Shown here piece after piece: positions 41,297-50,496 of a stretch of DNA of 64,000 nt. Source of the DNA: an uncultured Acidimicrobiales bacterium (lineage in GTDB: Bacteria; Actinomycetota; Acidimicrobiia; Acidimicrobiales; Aldehydirespiratoraceae); the NCBI GenBank assembly GCA_951812975.1, contig CATOTC010000001.1, forward strand, positions 744,001 through 808,000. Direction: 5' to 3'. How positions within the stretch are numbered: position 1 is the stretch's first letter; each line of letters starts with the position of its first letter. Under the pieces are notes generated by a model. That model had not been told where the DNA came from. It did not search any database and saw nothing but the letters and a program-made list of their open reading frames with translations. The position numbers and the translations under genes were made by a program.

Positions 41297-42535
41297 TCAG
41301 CCGTCTGCGGGTCCGGCGGTGCCCGCTCTGGGTCCTGGAGTGAACGTGACGGGCAGCGAGCGCCAACCGGTGACGTTGGACGAATGGAAGCGAACCTTGG
41401 CCTGGTGGTCCACCTCGTAGTCGGGGATACGTCGCAGGATCTCCTCGACTGCCACCTTCCCCTCCATGCGAGCCAGAGCGGCGCCCAGACAGAAGTGCGC
41501 GCCGTATCCGAATCCCAGGTGTCTCTCCGGCCGACGGAAGATGTTGAACTCCTCGGCTGTGGGGCCGAACTCACGCTCGTCGTGGTTGGCCGCCCCAATG
41601 AGCAGCAGCACCGAGTCGCCCTCGCGCATCCGCTGTCCATGTATCCCAAAATCCCGGGTCAGGGTGCGATGCATGTACTGGGTCGAGTTGTGGTAGCGCA
41701 GCACTTCCTCGATCATGTCCGGGATCAGTGCAGGATCCGCGACCACTGCGGCCTTCTGGTCCGGGTGCCGCGACAGCAGCTCCATGACGTTGGCCACCAT
41801 CTTTGTGGTCGTCTCGTGGCCGGCGATGATGAACAGGATGCAGAAACCGAGGAGTTCCTCGTCGGTGAGCGCCCGCCCGTCAACCTCGAACCCGACGAGA
41901 TCGTTGATGAGCCCTGATCCTTCACCGGCCTTGCGTTTCGGCAGGTCTTCCATGAAATAGGCGACAAGGCCGAGCATCCCGTCAGCGGCCTCACGAGGGA
42001 TCGCGAACACCCCGTCCTCGCGGATCATCACCTTGTCGCTGTTTGCCCGCAAAGCCGGGCGGTCCACCTCCGGCACGCCCAAGATGGCCGAGATCACATC
42101 CATCGGAAAGGGGCTCGTAAGGTCGTCCACCACCTCAGCTCGGCCCGACTCGATGACTTCATCGAGGTAGCCGGTGAAGATCCCGCGGATCTCGGCTTCC
42201 ATCTTCGCGACCGTGCGGGTCGTGAACACCCGGCTGACCAACTTGCGCAACACGGTGTGTTCCGGCGGGTCGAATTCGATCATCTGATTGAACCCCGTGC
42301 TGTGGCCGATGGGCCGACGATTCTCGAGCGCTATCCCACCGGCAGACGACAACAGTTCGGTATCGCGAAAGCCCTCCAGGACATCCTCGAAACGGCTCAG
42401 AGCCCAGAACTCAAGCTCAGGATTCCAATAGGCGGGAGCCTCGTCACGGAGCCGCTTGTAGGTGACATAGGGATCGTCCTGGTGCGCAAACCCGAACGGG
42501 TTGTATACGAGTTCAGCCACAGCGAGTTCAGCCAC
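41297..42535 (-). CDS. Cytochrome P450
   Basis: 412 residues. IIAGHETTTKMVANV (I-helix), IEEVLRYHNST (ExxR) and FGYGAHFCLGAALARME (heme Cys) are complete. The N-terminus opens MAELAVAELV, from a 15-base duplication (GTGGCTGAACTCGCT then GTGGCTGAACTCGTA), which makes two in-frame GTG starts 15 bases apart; either may be used. The heme loop F-C-L-G-A and the region HRTLTRDFGIHGQRMREGD match actinobacterial CYPs with lipophilic substrates. Partner ferredoxin is not in the window. It sits 46 bp after pntB on the same strand, which may or may not be co-transcription. Confidence 0.95.
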   Translation of the reverse strand: MAELAVAELVYNPFGFAHQDDPYVTYKRLRDEAPAYWNPELEFWALSRFEDVLEGFRDTELLSSAGGIALENRRPIGHSTGFNQMIEFDPPEHTVLRKLVSRVFTTRTVAKMEAEIRGIFTGYLDEVIESGRAEVVDDLTSPFPMDVISAILGVPEVDRPALRANSDKVMIREDGVFAIPREAADGMLGLVAYFMEDLPKRKAGEGSGLINDLVGFEVDGRALTDEELLGFCILFIIAGHETTTKMVANVMELLSRHPDQKAAVVADPALIPDMIEEVLRYHNSTQYMHRTLTRDFGIHGQRMREGDSVLLLIGAANHDEREFGPTAEEFNIFRRPERHLGFGYGAHFCLGAALARMEGKVAVEEILRRIPDYEVDHQAKVRFHSSNVTGWRSLPVTFTPGPRAGTAGPADG

Positions 42536-42581
42536 GCCAAGACCGTAGCCAAACCCGCCCCCAAGATTCGATTCGCGAGCT

Positions 42582-43961
42582 TCAGAGGGACTGGAGGGAC
42601 TTGGTGATCTCGACCACGGCCTCGCGGCCGTCTCCGAAGAGCATCAGGGCGTTGTCGGCGGCGAACAGAGGATTGGCGATCTTCGCGAAACCCGGGCTGA
42701 GGCTTCGTTTGATCACCACCACAACGTCGCTCTTGTCGACGTCGAGAATCGGCATTCCTGCTATCGGACTTGACGGGTCGGTGCGAGCCACCGGGTTCAC
42801 CACGTCGTTGGCACCGATGACGATGGTCACGTCGGTCTGCTCGAAGGTCGGGTTGATGTCATCCATCTCGACGAGGCGCTCGTAGCTGACCTCTGCTTCA
42901 GCGAGCAGCACGTTCATATGGCCGGGCATCCGTCCCGCAACCGGATGGATGCCGAACACGACCTCCACACCACGGTCCTGCAAACGCCTCATGAGGTCCC
43001 GCACAGCGTGCTGCGCTTGAGCGACTGCAAGCCCGTAGCCGGGGACGATCGCTACGCGCTCTGACGACTCGAGCAGCATGGCCACATCATCAGCGGAGGT
43101 GGAGCGGACCTTGCCTGCATAGATGTCGTCGACATCGTCGCCGCCCGCTCCCGTAGGGGCGGGGCTGAACATCACCGCCAGCAGTGTGCGGTTCATGGCC
43201 ACGCACATGATCTGGGTGAGGATCAAACCGCTTGCCCCCACCAGCGAGCCGGCGATGATCAACAGCGAGTTGTCGAGCACGAAACCAGCCGCCACCGCAG
43301 CCATGCCGGACAACGAGTTCAACAACGCGATCACGACCGGCATGTCGGCTCCACCGATCGGCACTACCACCAACAGTCCGAGAACCGCCCCAACCCCGAC
43401 CAGCAGCCAAAGCCACAGAGCATTCTGTGCGTCGACGACCATCAGCACACCGAGAACCACCGCTGCGACCGCTCCAAGGCCGCTGAGCACCGTGATCCCT
43501 TTGAACCCCGACCAACGCAGAGCTTCGCGGAGCTTCGCGAAGGCGACGAGACTCCCTGTGAACGTCACCGCCCCGATCAGCGACGCCAGCGCCGCTGACG
43601 ACGACAGTCGCGCGGTGTCGCCGAACAGATCAACAGCCTGGGTGTAGGACGCAGCCGCAACCAGCACCGACGCACCCCCGCCGAAACCGTTGAACAAGGC
43701 GACCAGTTCGGGCATCGCGGTCATCTGCACGCGCACGGCCAGCAGAACTCCCACCGCCGCTCCCAGAATCACCCCTCCGATGATCCACCCGAAGCCGATG
43801 ATGGAGTTGTCGGTGAGCGTGACCAGCACCGCGACAAGCATTCCCGCCGCTCCGTACTGGTTGCCCCGCACCGCGGTGCGGGGCCGGCTGAGCCGTTTCA
43901 GACCGAGGATGAACAGGATTGCCGCGACGAGGTAACCGAGCGCGGCCCAATCGTTGGTCAC
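42582..43961 (-). CDS. pntB: NAD(P) transhydrogenase beta subunit
   Basis: 459 residues, normal length. The N-terminal membrane helices (AALGYLVAAILFILGLKRLSRP, SIIGFGWIIGGVILGAAVG) are followed by the NADP(H)-binding domain with VAIVPGYGLAVAQAQHAVRDL, HPVAGRMPGHMNVLLAEA, IVIGANDVVNPVARTDPSSPIAGMPILDV, and VVVIKRSLSPGFAKIANPLF. With the two alpha-type subunits it couples proton flow across the membrane to hydride transfer from NADH to NADP+, providing NADPH. Overlaps the pntAB gene by 4 bp (ATGA). Useful for NADPH-consuming P450 and SDR reactions in the window. Confidence 0.96.
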   Translation of the reverse strand: MTNDWAALGYLVAAILFILGLKRLSRPRTAVRGNQYGAAGMLVAVLVTLTDNSIIGFGWIIGGVILGAAVGVLLAVRVQMTAMPELVALFNGFGGGASVLVAAASYTQAVDLFGDTARLSSSAALASLIGAVTFTGSLVAFAKLREALRWSGFKGITVLSGLGAVAAVVLGVLMVVDAQNALWLWLLVGVGAVLGLLVVVPIGGADMPVVIALLNSLSGMAAVAAGFVLDNSLLIIAGSLVGASGLILTQIMCVAMNRTLLAVMFSPAPTGAGGDDVDDIYAGKVRSTSADDVAMLLESSERVAIVPGYGLAVAQAQHAVRDLMRRLQDRGVEVVFGIHPVAGRMPGHMNVLLAEAEVSYERLVEMDDINPTFEQTDVTIVIGANDVVNPVARTDPSSPIAGMPILDVDKSDVVVVIKRSLSPGFAKIANPLFAADNALMLFGDGREAVVEITKSLQSL

Positions 43962-44281
43962 GAACCGTCTCCGTCGGTGTCTGCCTGGTCCGCGGGAGCA
44001 CGACGCCGCTTCGGACCGAACATGTGCAGCATTCGATGGGTCACCAGAAAGCCTCCCACCACATTGATCATCGCCATGGTGACCGCAACGAATCCCAGGA
44101 CCGCGGTGAACGTCGAGTGGTCTGCGCCGGCGGCCAACAGTGCCCCCACAATCGTGATGCCCGAGATCGCGTTGGAACCCGACATCAGCGGAGTGTGCAG
44201 TGTCGGGGGCACCTTGGTGATCAGCTCCACCCCCAAGAACACGGCCAGCACCAGCAGGGTTACCGCGATCAGCAGTTCCAC
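43958..44281 (-). CDS. pntAB: NAD(P) transhydrogenase alpha subunit, membrane part (PntAB/alpha2)
   Basis: 107 residues. LIAVTLLVLAVFLGVELITKVPPTLHTPLMSGSNAISGITIVGALLAAG is the usual first part of the small alpha2 subunit, with three or so membrane helices, and VGGFLVTHRMLHMFGPKRR is the cytoplasmic end. In this bacterial layout the alpha subunit is split in two genes, as in Rhodospirillum and many actinobacteria. 4 bp after the alpha1 gene, overlapping pntB by 4 bp. Confidence 0.95.
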   Translation of the reverse strand: MELLIAVTLLVLAVFLGVELITKVPPTLHTPLMSGSNAISGITIVGALLAAGADHSTFTAVLGFVAVTMAMINVVGGFLVTHRMLHMFGPKRRRAPADQADTDGDGS

Positions 44282-44285
44282 GTTC

Positions 44286-45452
44286 TCAGCCCTCCCCGAG
44301 CGCGGCCAAGACTTCGGGATGGACGACCGCGCCGTCGTGGGTGATCAGCATCGCCGAAAGGATCTCGTCGTCGGCGCGCAGCTCAACCTCACCGTCGGGG
44401 GCGAGATAGGTCAGGAACGCCACAAGATTGCGGGAGAACATCTCGCTGGCGTGACGGGCGCATTTCGAAACCAGATCGGTCGGGCCGAGAACGGTGACAC
44501 CGTCGCACTCCACCTTCTCGTCAGCTTCGGTTACCTCACAGTTGCCGCCGCGCTCGGCCGCCAAGTCGATCAGCACCGACCCGGCCTCCATGGCGTCGAC
44601 CATCTCCGCGGTGACGAGCAGCGGGGACCTTCGACCCGGCACGGATGCGGCAGTGATCACAACATCAGCGCCGGCCACATGAGGCGTCAGCATCTCCCGC
44701 TGGATCTGCGCGACGTCGTCACTCTGGGCGACCGCGTAGCCGTTGATGCTGGTGACGGCCTTGGATCCAACAGCGTCCGGTGAAACCTCGAATTCCAACG
44801 CACGGGCGCCAATCGAACGAATCTGCTCGACCGCCTCCGGTCGCACGTCGTAGGCGTCCACCACACCACCGAGTCGCCTGGCGGTGCCGATGGCCTGCAG
44901 ACCCGCCACGCCCGCGCCGAGCACCAGCACTCGGGCCGGAGCCAGCGTGCCCGCAGCAGTCATCATCAGGGGGAACATCTGGGGCAGACTGCTCGCGGCG
45001 AGCAGCACAGCCTCGTACCCGGCGATCGTCGCCATCGACGACAGCACGTCCATCGTCTGGGCACGGGTGACGCGCGGCACCAGGTCCAAAGAAAATGCCG
45101 AGACACCGTTCGCTGCATGGCGCTGCGCTCTGTGGGGAGCCCACAGCGGGTCGAAGACGCCCACGAACACCGTCTCGGGCACCGCGGCCGGATTGAGGGA
45201 CGAGGAACCCATCGGAGCGTCCCGCACCGAGACGACGACATCGGCGACGCCCGCCTCCGGAGCAAGCCGATCGACAATGATCGCCCCGGCACGCAGATAG
45301 GCGTCGTCGTCGAAGCCCGAGCCCGAACCTGCGCTGCGCTCCACGGACACATCGCAACCCTGCTGCACCAACGCGGCAACGCCGTCGGGAACGAGAGCGA
45401 CTCGGTTCTCCCTCGGTGCTGACTCACGCAACAGTCTCAGCCGCACAAGCAC
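44286..45452 (-). CDS. pntAA: NAD(P) transhydrogenase alpha subunit, NAD-binding part (PntAA/alpha1)
   Basis: 388 residues. RLLRESAPRENRVALVPDGVAALVQQGCDV is the AlaDH/PNT N-terminal domain, and RVLVLGAGVAGLQAIGTARRLGGVVDAYDVRPEAVEQI the NAD(H)-binding Rossmann motif with Asp at the ribose. MVDAMEAGSVLIDLAAERGGNCEVTEADE is the closing block. First gene of the pnt operon. GTG 45452 and GTG 45446 are both possible starts; TAATCT lies just upstream on the minus strand. Peripheral cytoplasmic subunit, binding NADH. Confidence 0.95.
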   Translation of the reverse strand: MLVRLRLLRESAPRENRVALVPDGVAALVQQGCDVSVERSAGSGSGFDDDAYLRAGAIIVDRLAPEAGVADVVVSVRDAPMGSSSLNPAAVPETVFVGVFDPLWAPHRAQRHAANGVSAFSLDLVPRVTRAQTMDVLSSMATIAGYEAVLLAASSLPQMFPLMMTAAGTLAPARVLVLGAGVAGLQAIGTARRLGGVVDAYDVRPEAVEQIRSIGARALEFEVSPDAVGSKAVTSINGYAVAQSDDVAQIQREMLTPHVAGADVVITAASVPGRRSPLLVTAEMVDAMEAGSVLIDLAAERGGNCEVTEADEKVECDGVTVLGPTDLVSKCARHASEMFSRNLVAFLTYLAPDGEVELRADDEILSAMLITHDGAVVHPEVLAALGEG

Positions 45453-45546
45453 CGAAGATTAGCAGGTCCGTTCAGGCTGCGGGTGCCACGCGGCGATGGT
45501 TGTCCGCCACAGGCTCAGCGCTGGCCTCTATCGGGAGAGCTGGCCT

Positions 45547-46734
45547 CTATCGGCTGAAACGGCGAAGGGCGTGACGGCGGCGCTCAGCCTGGTGTTCACG
45601 GCGGGTTCGGGAATCCAGCCGTGGTGTGTCCGGGTGGAGATGCTGCGCGACTTGCGACATCGACATCAGGCGCAGTGTGGGAACCGGTACTGTCTCGGCG
45701 TTGTTCCAACGGTAGGTGATAGCGCCCTGGGGACATCCGCCGAGCGCGATCCAGTTCTCGATTCCGGGATCGCGGTGCGAGACCACCGCCCGCAGCACCC
45801 CGTCGGGGTCGATGCGGGCCTGCGAATCGTTGAGGGTCGTCGGCAGGTTCACGTAGTCGAGGCTCTGGAACCAGGTGTCGCCCACCTGGATGGCCCAGTA
45901 CAGGCACTTCGGCGGGGTCACCTCGAAGAGCAGCGCCTCGTCCTCACCCACCTCGAACCAGCACTGCCCGTAGGCCTGTTGGTCGCTGCCGCCGAGACCT
46001 ACTCCGCTGACCTTGCGGCCGGCCATGTGCTCAAAGGAGTTGACCTCTCCCCGATCACGCTGGCCGACCACATAGTCGGTCCAGAACTTCGGGACGATGC
46101 TCATCTCCGCGGCCAACTGGTCCAGGCCCTCAACCGCGTCCGTCGCGCTCAACCGCTGTGGCGGCTCAACCGAGTCGAGGCACTCGAGGTGCAGGTCTGC
46201 GAGGTCCTCTCCGGACCAGTCAGAGAAGAATTGGCGCACCAGCAGGCGGCACTGTTGGGGCTCGAGCTGGTACCAGTTGCCCCGATGGTCACCCGGGTCG
46301 GGGTCCGGGCTGAACACGACGTCCATGCGTCCGCCACCGACGTCGATCAACTCGGGGGTGCCGATGTTGAGGATCTGTGTGACTTTGCCCCGTCCGAAAC
46401 GGAAGTCCATCAGTGAGAACCCGAGGTAGCGGGGCGTGTCGATGCGCCCCGTCAGCCGGTAGCTGCGGTGCAGGTCCATCGGTGCGGACATGTAGAAGCC
46501 GTCGGGGTTGTCCTGGCCGATCTTGGCCGGATACGTCCAGCCCAACTCGGGGTGGTCCGGGTCGCAGTTCTCCAACAGGCGGTCGGTCGCCCCGTTGAGC
46601 ATCCGCAGATGGTGACGCAGCCCCTCGGCCTGCTCGGAAGCATCGATGCCTAGCGATGGATCGAATATGTATTCAGCAGATTCCTTGAGGGTGTCGCAGA
46701 GCCTCACCCATGCGGCTCTCAGGTCGTTCTCCAT
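45547..46734 (-). CDS. DUF1214-containing protein
   Basis: 395 residues from ATG 46734 (MENDLRAAW); the track start is 22 codons earlier. C-terminal DUF1214 features are ALLFEVTPPKCLYWAIQVGDTWFQSLDYVNLPTTLNDSQA, ARIDPDGVLRAVVSHRDPGIENWIALGG and a short Trp-rich closing block. A polar C-terminal tail (RTRREHQAERRRHALRRFSR) follows. DUF1214 proteins are widespread in actinobacteria, next to catabolic enzymes, with unknown activity. The segment RLTGRIDTPRYLGFSLMDFRFGRGKV comes before the domain. No signal peptide is seen. Divergent from the alcohol dehydrogenase gene. Confidence 0.8.
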   Translation of the reverse strand: MENDLRAAWVRLCDTLKESAEYIFDPSLGIDASEQAEGLRHHLRMLNGATDRLLENCDPDHPELGWTYPAKIGQDNPDGFYMSAPMDLHRSYRLTGRIDTPRYLGFSLMDFRFGRGKVTQILNIGTPELIDVGGGRMDVVFSPDPDPGDHRGNWYQLEPQQCRLLVRQFFSDWSGEDLADLHLECLDSVEPPQRLSATDAVEGLDQLAAEMSIVPKFWTDYVVGQRDRGEVNSFEHMAGRKVSGVGLGGSDQQAYGQCWFEVGEDEALLFEVTPPKCLYWAIQVGDTWFQSLDYVNLPTTLNDSQARIDPDGVLRAVVSHRDPGIENWIALGGCPQGAITYRWNNAETVPVPTLRLMSMSQVAQHLHPDTPRLDSRTRREHQAERRRHALRRFSR

Positions 46735-46836
46735 CGCACCATGTCTAGCGCTGCCCGATGTCGAGTGTGCAACCGACAACGAGACGTCATCTCCCAGCAT
46801 TGTTCATCGGTCCGCCCCATGCGCGACACTGGCGGG

Positions 46837-47925
46837 ATGCAGGGACTGATTCTTGAAGGAACCACCGAAGACTCCGTGCGTCTGTCGACCGATGTCGAGT
46901 TCGCGCAGCGCGACCTGGCCCCCCGCCAGGTACGCGTCGAGATCAAGGCAGCCGGCGTGTGCGGATCCGACCTGAGTTGCGTGCACGGCAAGTACTACAT
47001 GCCCACACCCCTGGTCCCGGGCCATGAGGCCGCCGGCGTGGTTGTGGAGACGGGCTCCGCGGTCACCTACTGCCAAGTTGGCGACCATGTCATCCTGTCG
47101 ACCTTCAGCAACTGCGGTCACTGCGCTGACTGCGAGGGAGGCGATCCGGGGAACTGCAGCGTGTCGATGGGCAACCTCACCCAGCCCTACTGTGAGGGCG
47201 AGCAGCCGCTCTACAACTTTGCCGGGATCGGCGCCTTCGTGCAGGAGACGATCGTGGGTGAGAACCAGTGCATCCCGATCCCCGCGGAGATGCCCCTCAC
47301 CGCTGCGGCGCTGATCGGCTGTGGTGTCATCACAGGCACCGGCGCGGTGTTCAACCGGGCACGGCTGCAACTCGGCGACACCTGTGTGGTCATCGGTGCC
47401 GGCGGTGTCGGCCTCAATGTCATCCAGGCAGCCAAGCTCTGCGGGGCCAGTCAGATCATCGCTGTGGACCGGGTCCCCGAGAAGGAGGCCTTCGCCATCG
47501 ACTTCGGAGCGACCGACTTCATTCTGGCCGACGAGGGCGTCGACGTGATCAGCGAGGTCAAGAAGATGACTGGTACCGGCGTCGACCACGCTTTCGAGGT
47601 GGTGGGCTCCACCAAGCTCCTCACCGACTGTCTGGCGATGACCCGGCCGGGCGGCAACATCTGCGCGGTGGGTGTGCCGGACCTCACAGCCGAGGTCACC
47701 TACCCGTTCCAGGCTCTGCACCAGAACAAGAACCTGCTGGGCATCCGTGCGGGTGGCGCCCGTCCCCGCAAGGACTTCCCGATGCTGGCCAACCTCTACC
47801 TGAAGGGCCAACTCAAACTCGATCAGCTGATCAGCAACACCGCCGGCCTCGACGGGCTCCAGGGTGCCTTCGACGCCATCAAGACCGGCACCGAGGCCCG
47901 CACCGTCCTACTCCCCAACGGCTGA
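46837..47925 (+). CDS. Zinc-dependent alcohol dehydrogenase (MDR family)
   Basis: 362 residues from ATG 46837; two upstream ATG/GTG starts are in the track ORF. Catalytic Zn ligands are in GVCGSDLSCVH and GHEAAGVV, structural Zn in CGHCADCEGGDPGNCS, the cofactor site is VIGAGGVGLNVIQAAKLCGASQIIAVD with Asp for NAD. Length and layout match class III/AdhB-type MDR enzymes of actinobacteria that oxidise aliphatic or branched alcohols to aldehydes. The LLGIRAGGARPRKDFPMLANLYLKG region is a usual C-terminal block. Divergent from the DUF1214 gene, convergent with the EthD-like gene. Confidence 0.93.
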   Translation: MQGLILEGTTEDSVRLSTDVEFAQRDLAPRQVRVEIKAAGVCGSDLSCVHGKYYMPTPLVPGHEAAGVVVETGSAVTYCQVGDHVILSTFSNCGHCADCEGGDPGNCSVSMGNLTQPYCEGEQPLYNFAGIGAFVQETIVGENQCIPIPAEMPLTAAALIGCGVITGTGAVFNRARLQLGDTCVVIGAGGVGLNVIQAAKLCGASQIIAVDRVPEKEAFAIDFGATDFILADEGVDVISEVKKMTGTGVDHAFEVVGSTKLLTDCLAMTRPGGNICAVGVPDLTAEVTYPFQALHQNKNLLGIRAGGARPRKDFPMLANLYLKGQLKLDQLISNTAGLDGLQGAFDAIKTGTEARTVLLPNG

Positions 47926-47972
47926 GAACCACTGGGGACTGACACCGCTGGGGATTCCGGTTCTAACGGCGA

Positions 47973-48704
47973 TCACATGACCTGATCGGTGTCGAGCTCG
48001 GCGGGCAGCGAACTGGCGCGGATCCGCTGCGCGAACGAATAGTCGAGCGGTGTGATCGCGTCGTAGGGGGCGTCGAGCACTATCTCGGCATCTTCGCCAT
48101 AACCGGCGGCCTCGCGGGTTGCCAGGGTGGTATCGGCTATTACGCCTGAGAGCAGGTAGATATCGGCTTCGAGTCCGGTGAAGAAACGGCTGGTGAACGA
48201 CATCACGCCGTGCACGCCGTCGACGCCCACCGCCCGCTCGGCCACCGTACGCGCCTCGCCGCCACGCCGCAGCACGACCCGGATGCCGGTGTGGCCGAGG
48301 TAGGGGATGTCGCGGTCATCAAGATTCAAGGCTGGGTCGCCGACAACCCAGGAAAGGTCCATAGCGTCACCGGTCCTGACCGTCCGGCGGCCTGCCCCCT
48401 CCATCCGACCCGCTGCTTCCAGAACCTCGCGAAAGACCGTCATCGCCGCTATCGCCTCCGCTGGGTCCACCGCAGTCAGATAAATCGTGACGTTGACTCC
48501 CTTGCCGTCCTCGAAACCCCGATGAGGCTCATCAGGCAGCCTGATGTCGTGAAGTTCCGGGGGTGCGACATAACGGCGGCCCGCGGCGATTTCAGGCATG
48601 GCGATGTTGGGAGGCAGATGCTCCAAGTCGTACCAGCGGTTCCAACTCTCGATGTTGTCGTGGTCGGTGTCGAGCGCTGTGAAGATGATCCCTTTGGCTT
48701 CCAT
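47973..48704 (-). CDS. Uncharacterised protein, EthD/dimeric alpha-beta-barrel-like
   Basis: 243 residues from ATG 48704; the track ORF adds 42 residues of doubtful upstream sequence. KGIIFTALDTDHDNIESWNRWYDLEHLPPNIAMPEIAAGRRYVAPPE has the pattern of EthD-like/DUF4286 ferredoxin-fold proteins (WYD.EHLP). A second similar half (LSWVVGDPALNLDDRDIPYLGHTGIRVVLRRGG) suggests two repeats of the fold. Such proteins bind or convert small aromatic or ether compounds, but no catalytic residue is established. Third gene of the minus-strand operon (SnoaL-like, amidohydrolase, this gene); 23 bp separate it from the amidohydrolase stop. Confidence 0.6.
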   Translation of the reverse strand: MEAKGIIFTALDTDHDNIESWNRWYDLEHLPPNIAMPEIAAGRRYVAPPELHDIRLPDEPHRGFEDGKGVNVTIYLTAVDPAEAIAAMTVFREVLEAAGRMEGAGRRTVRTGDAMDLSWVVGDPALNLDDRDIPYLGHTGIRVVLRRGGEARTVAERAVGVDGVHGVMSFTSRFFTGLEADIYLLSGVIADTTLATREAAGYGEDAEIVLDAPYDAITPLDYSFAQRIRASSLPAELDTDQVM

Positions 48705-48727
48705 TGCGCAGTCCAGTCTGTGACGCC

Positions 48728-49939
48728 TCAGCCGAGGGGCAGCACCGGGGTCGGGAGCGGGTGACGGTACAGGGCGGCGGCGTTCTGGCTGCACATCATG
48801 CGAAGTTCGGCCGCGGGCAGGTCGCCCCACGCGTCTGCGATCACCTGCTGGGTGTCGGGCCAGGTCGAGTCGCCGTGGGGATAGTCGGTCTCGATGCAGA
48901 TGTTCTCGACGCCGATGATGTCGCGGCAGCGGATCGTTGAGGGATCGTCGATCGTGCAGAACCAGAAGTTGCGCCGCAAGACGTCGGCGGGACGCTCAGC
49001 CCAGCCTCTGCCGTAACCAGAACGGTCGACGAGGTTGTCGAGCCGGTCGATCAGCATCGGCACCCAGCCGATCCCGCCTTCGCTCATCGCGATCTTCAAT
49101 CGTGGTTGACGCAGCGGGTACTCCGACCAGAGCCATTCAGCACACGACCCGAGCGAGAGCTGACCGAACATGGTGGCGCCGAGTTGCAGCCCCGGGGACC
49201 CCTGCGGCATCGGATACATGCCGGAACTGCCGACATGCAGAGAAATCACGGTGTCGGTGTCGACGCAGGCCTGAATGATCGGATCCCAGAAATCCCGTGC
49301 CCAGAGACTGGGAAGGCCGATGGCGTGGGGACGCTCGGGCATGGTCACCGAGACGAACCCGCGGGCCGCGTTGCGGTGAATCTCCTCCACAGCACCCTCC
49401 GACGAGCCGAGGTACGTGATCCCGCCCGGAATGACCCGCTCGGGATAGGGCTCATACCATTCGGTGAAGAGCCAGTCGTTCCAGGCCCTCACCGCATCGA
49501 TTCCGACCGCAGGGTCGCTCGCCCCGGCGAACACCGAGCCGCAGAAACCGGTGATCTGGCTCGGGAAGTTGAGCATCGCCCAGATACCGCCGAGGTCCAT
49601 GTCGCGCACTCGCGCCTCGATGTCGTAGCACCCCGGACGCATCTGCTCGAAACGGAAGGGTTCGATCTTGACGGTCTCGGGTCGCCGGCCGGCCACCGCA
49701 TTCATGCCCATCTGCACGTACCGGGCACCGTCGAACTCCCAAACCTGATGCCCCTCATCGGTCTCGATCAGTTGAGGCCCACGATCACGGAGCCCCGGCT
49801 GCATATAGGTCTCGAAGAGGTGGGGCGGTTCGACGACGTGGTCATCGACGGACACCACGGTGTAGCGCACCTCCGCGGGCGGCGGGTCCGGTAAGAAGAG
49901 GTCGTCTAGCGATGCAGCAGTCTCACCGTAAGAGTTCAC
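48728..49939 (-). CDS. Amidohydrolase-2 family metal-dependent hydrolase/decarboxylase
   Basis: 403 residues. SVDDHVVEPPHLFETYM is the N-terminal metal region, VISLHVGSSGMYPMP and IAMSEGGIGWVPMLIDRLD the middle, and IETDYPHGDSTWPDT the C-terminal Asp-His site. The gene is a clear paralogue of 21187-22473: same order, GMNAVAGR and FEQMRPGCYDIEARVRDMD shared. It overlaps the SnoaL-like gene by 4 bp (ATGA). Decarboxylases and hydrolases of this family act on aromatic or unsaturated acids. Zinc or manganese is expected from the kept ligands. Confidence 0.9.
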   Translation of the reverse strand: MNSYGETAASLDDLFLPDPPPAEVRYTVVSVDDHVVEPPHLFETYMQPGLRDRGPQLIETDEGHQVWEFDGARYVQMGMNAVAGRRPETVKIEPFRFEQMRPGCYDIEARVRDMDLGGIWAMLNFPSQITGFCGSVFAGASDPAVGIDAVRAWNDWLFTEWYEPYPERVIPGGITYLGSSEGAVEEIHRNAARGFVSVTMPERPHAIGLPSLWARDFWDPIIQACVDTDTVISLHVGSSGMYPMPQGSPGLQLGATMFGQLSLGSCAEWLWSEYPLRQPRLKIAMSEGGIGWVPMLIDRLDNLVDRSGYGRGWAERPADVLRRNFWFCTIDDPSTIRCRDIIGVENICIETDYPHGDSTWPDTQQVIADAWGDLPAAELRMMCSQNAAALYRHPLPTPVLPLG

Positions 49940-50496
49940 AGGTCAGCCAGAGTAACGGGGCGAATCTGCGCGGGCTCCACCGGTCGGCTCGCAATGCCGG
50001 CCCAGCCGTCACCAGCGGTGTATGAGTCCTCACACTGCACCAGGCCGTCCTCGTCGAAACCCCAGACGATCATCATCCGAGTCTGGAACATGTACAGCCC
50101 GTCGAGATCGGGCACTTCGATCCCGGCGTCGGCAAGGAACGCCCCAGGGTAAGCCATCCGCATGGGGCCTTCCGTGGTGACGGCATCCTGGTCCACCACC
50201 ATGCGATCGACCGCGTGCTCGACGTTGTTGCGGCCGCTCGCAACCAAGTCCGCGTAGAACGCTCCGACCCCGTGCTTGCCCGCCACATCGGTGACCTCGT
50301 CTCCGAAGAAGCGATAGTGGGCGCGCGGCGAGACCGTCGCCATCAGACGCTCATAGTCGGGCAGGGCCTCAGCCTTGGCATGTTCAATGATCGTGCCGAG
50401 CAGCTTGCGACGCCGCGGGTCTGTCTCAGTTGCCAGCCGATGCTCGGCCATCGCCCAGTTCTTTCGCTGATCGATCAGATACTCCACGTTGCTCAT
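49936..50496 (-). CDS. SnoaL-like / NTF2-fold protein
   Basis: 186 residues from ATG 50496 (MSNVEYLIDQ), or from 50535 thirteen codons earlier. The pattern LPDYERLMATVSPRAHYRFFGDEVTDVAGKHGVGAFYADLVASGRNNVEHAVDRMVVDQDAVTTEG is typical of SnoaL-like domains. First gene of the operon with the amidohydrolase and EthD-like genes. Together with the other SnoaL-like gene at 505 it suggests a repeated accessory role in the catabolic clusters. Enzyme or ligand-carrier status is unknown. Confidence 0.82.
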   Translation of the reverse strand: MSNVEYLIDQRKNWAMAEHRLATETDPRRRKLLGTIIEHAKAEALPDYERLMATVSPRAHYRFFGDEVTDVAGKHGVGAFYADLVASGRNNVEHAVDRMVVDQDAVTTEGPMRMAYPGAFLADAGIEVPDLDGLYMFQTRMMIVWGFDEDGLVQCEDSYTAGDGWAGIASRPVEPAQIRPVTLADL

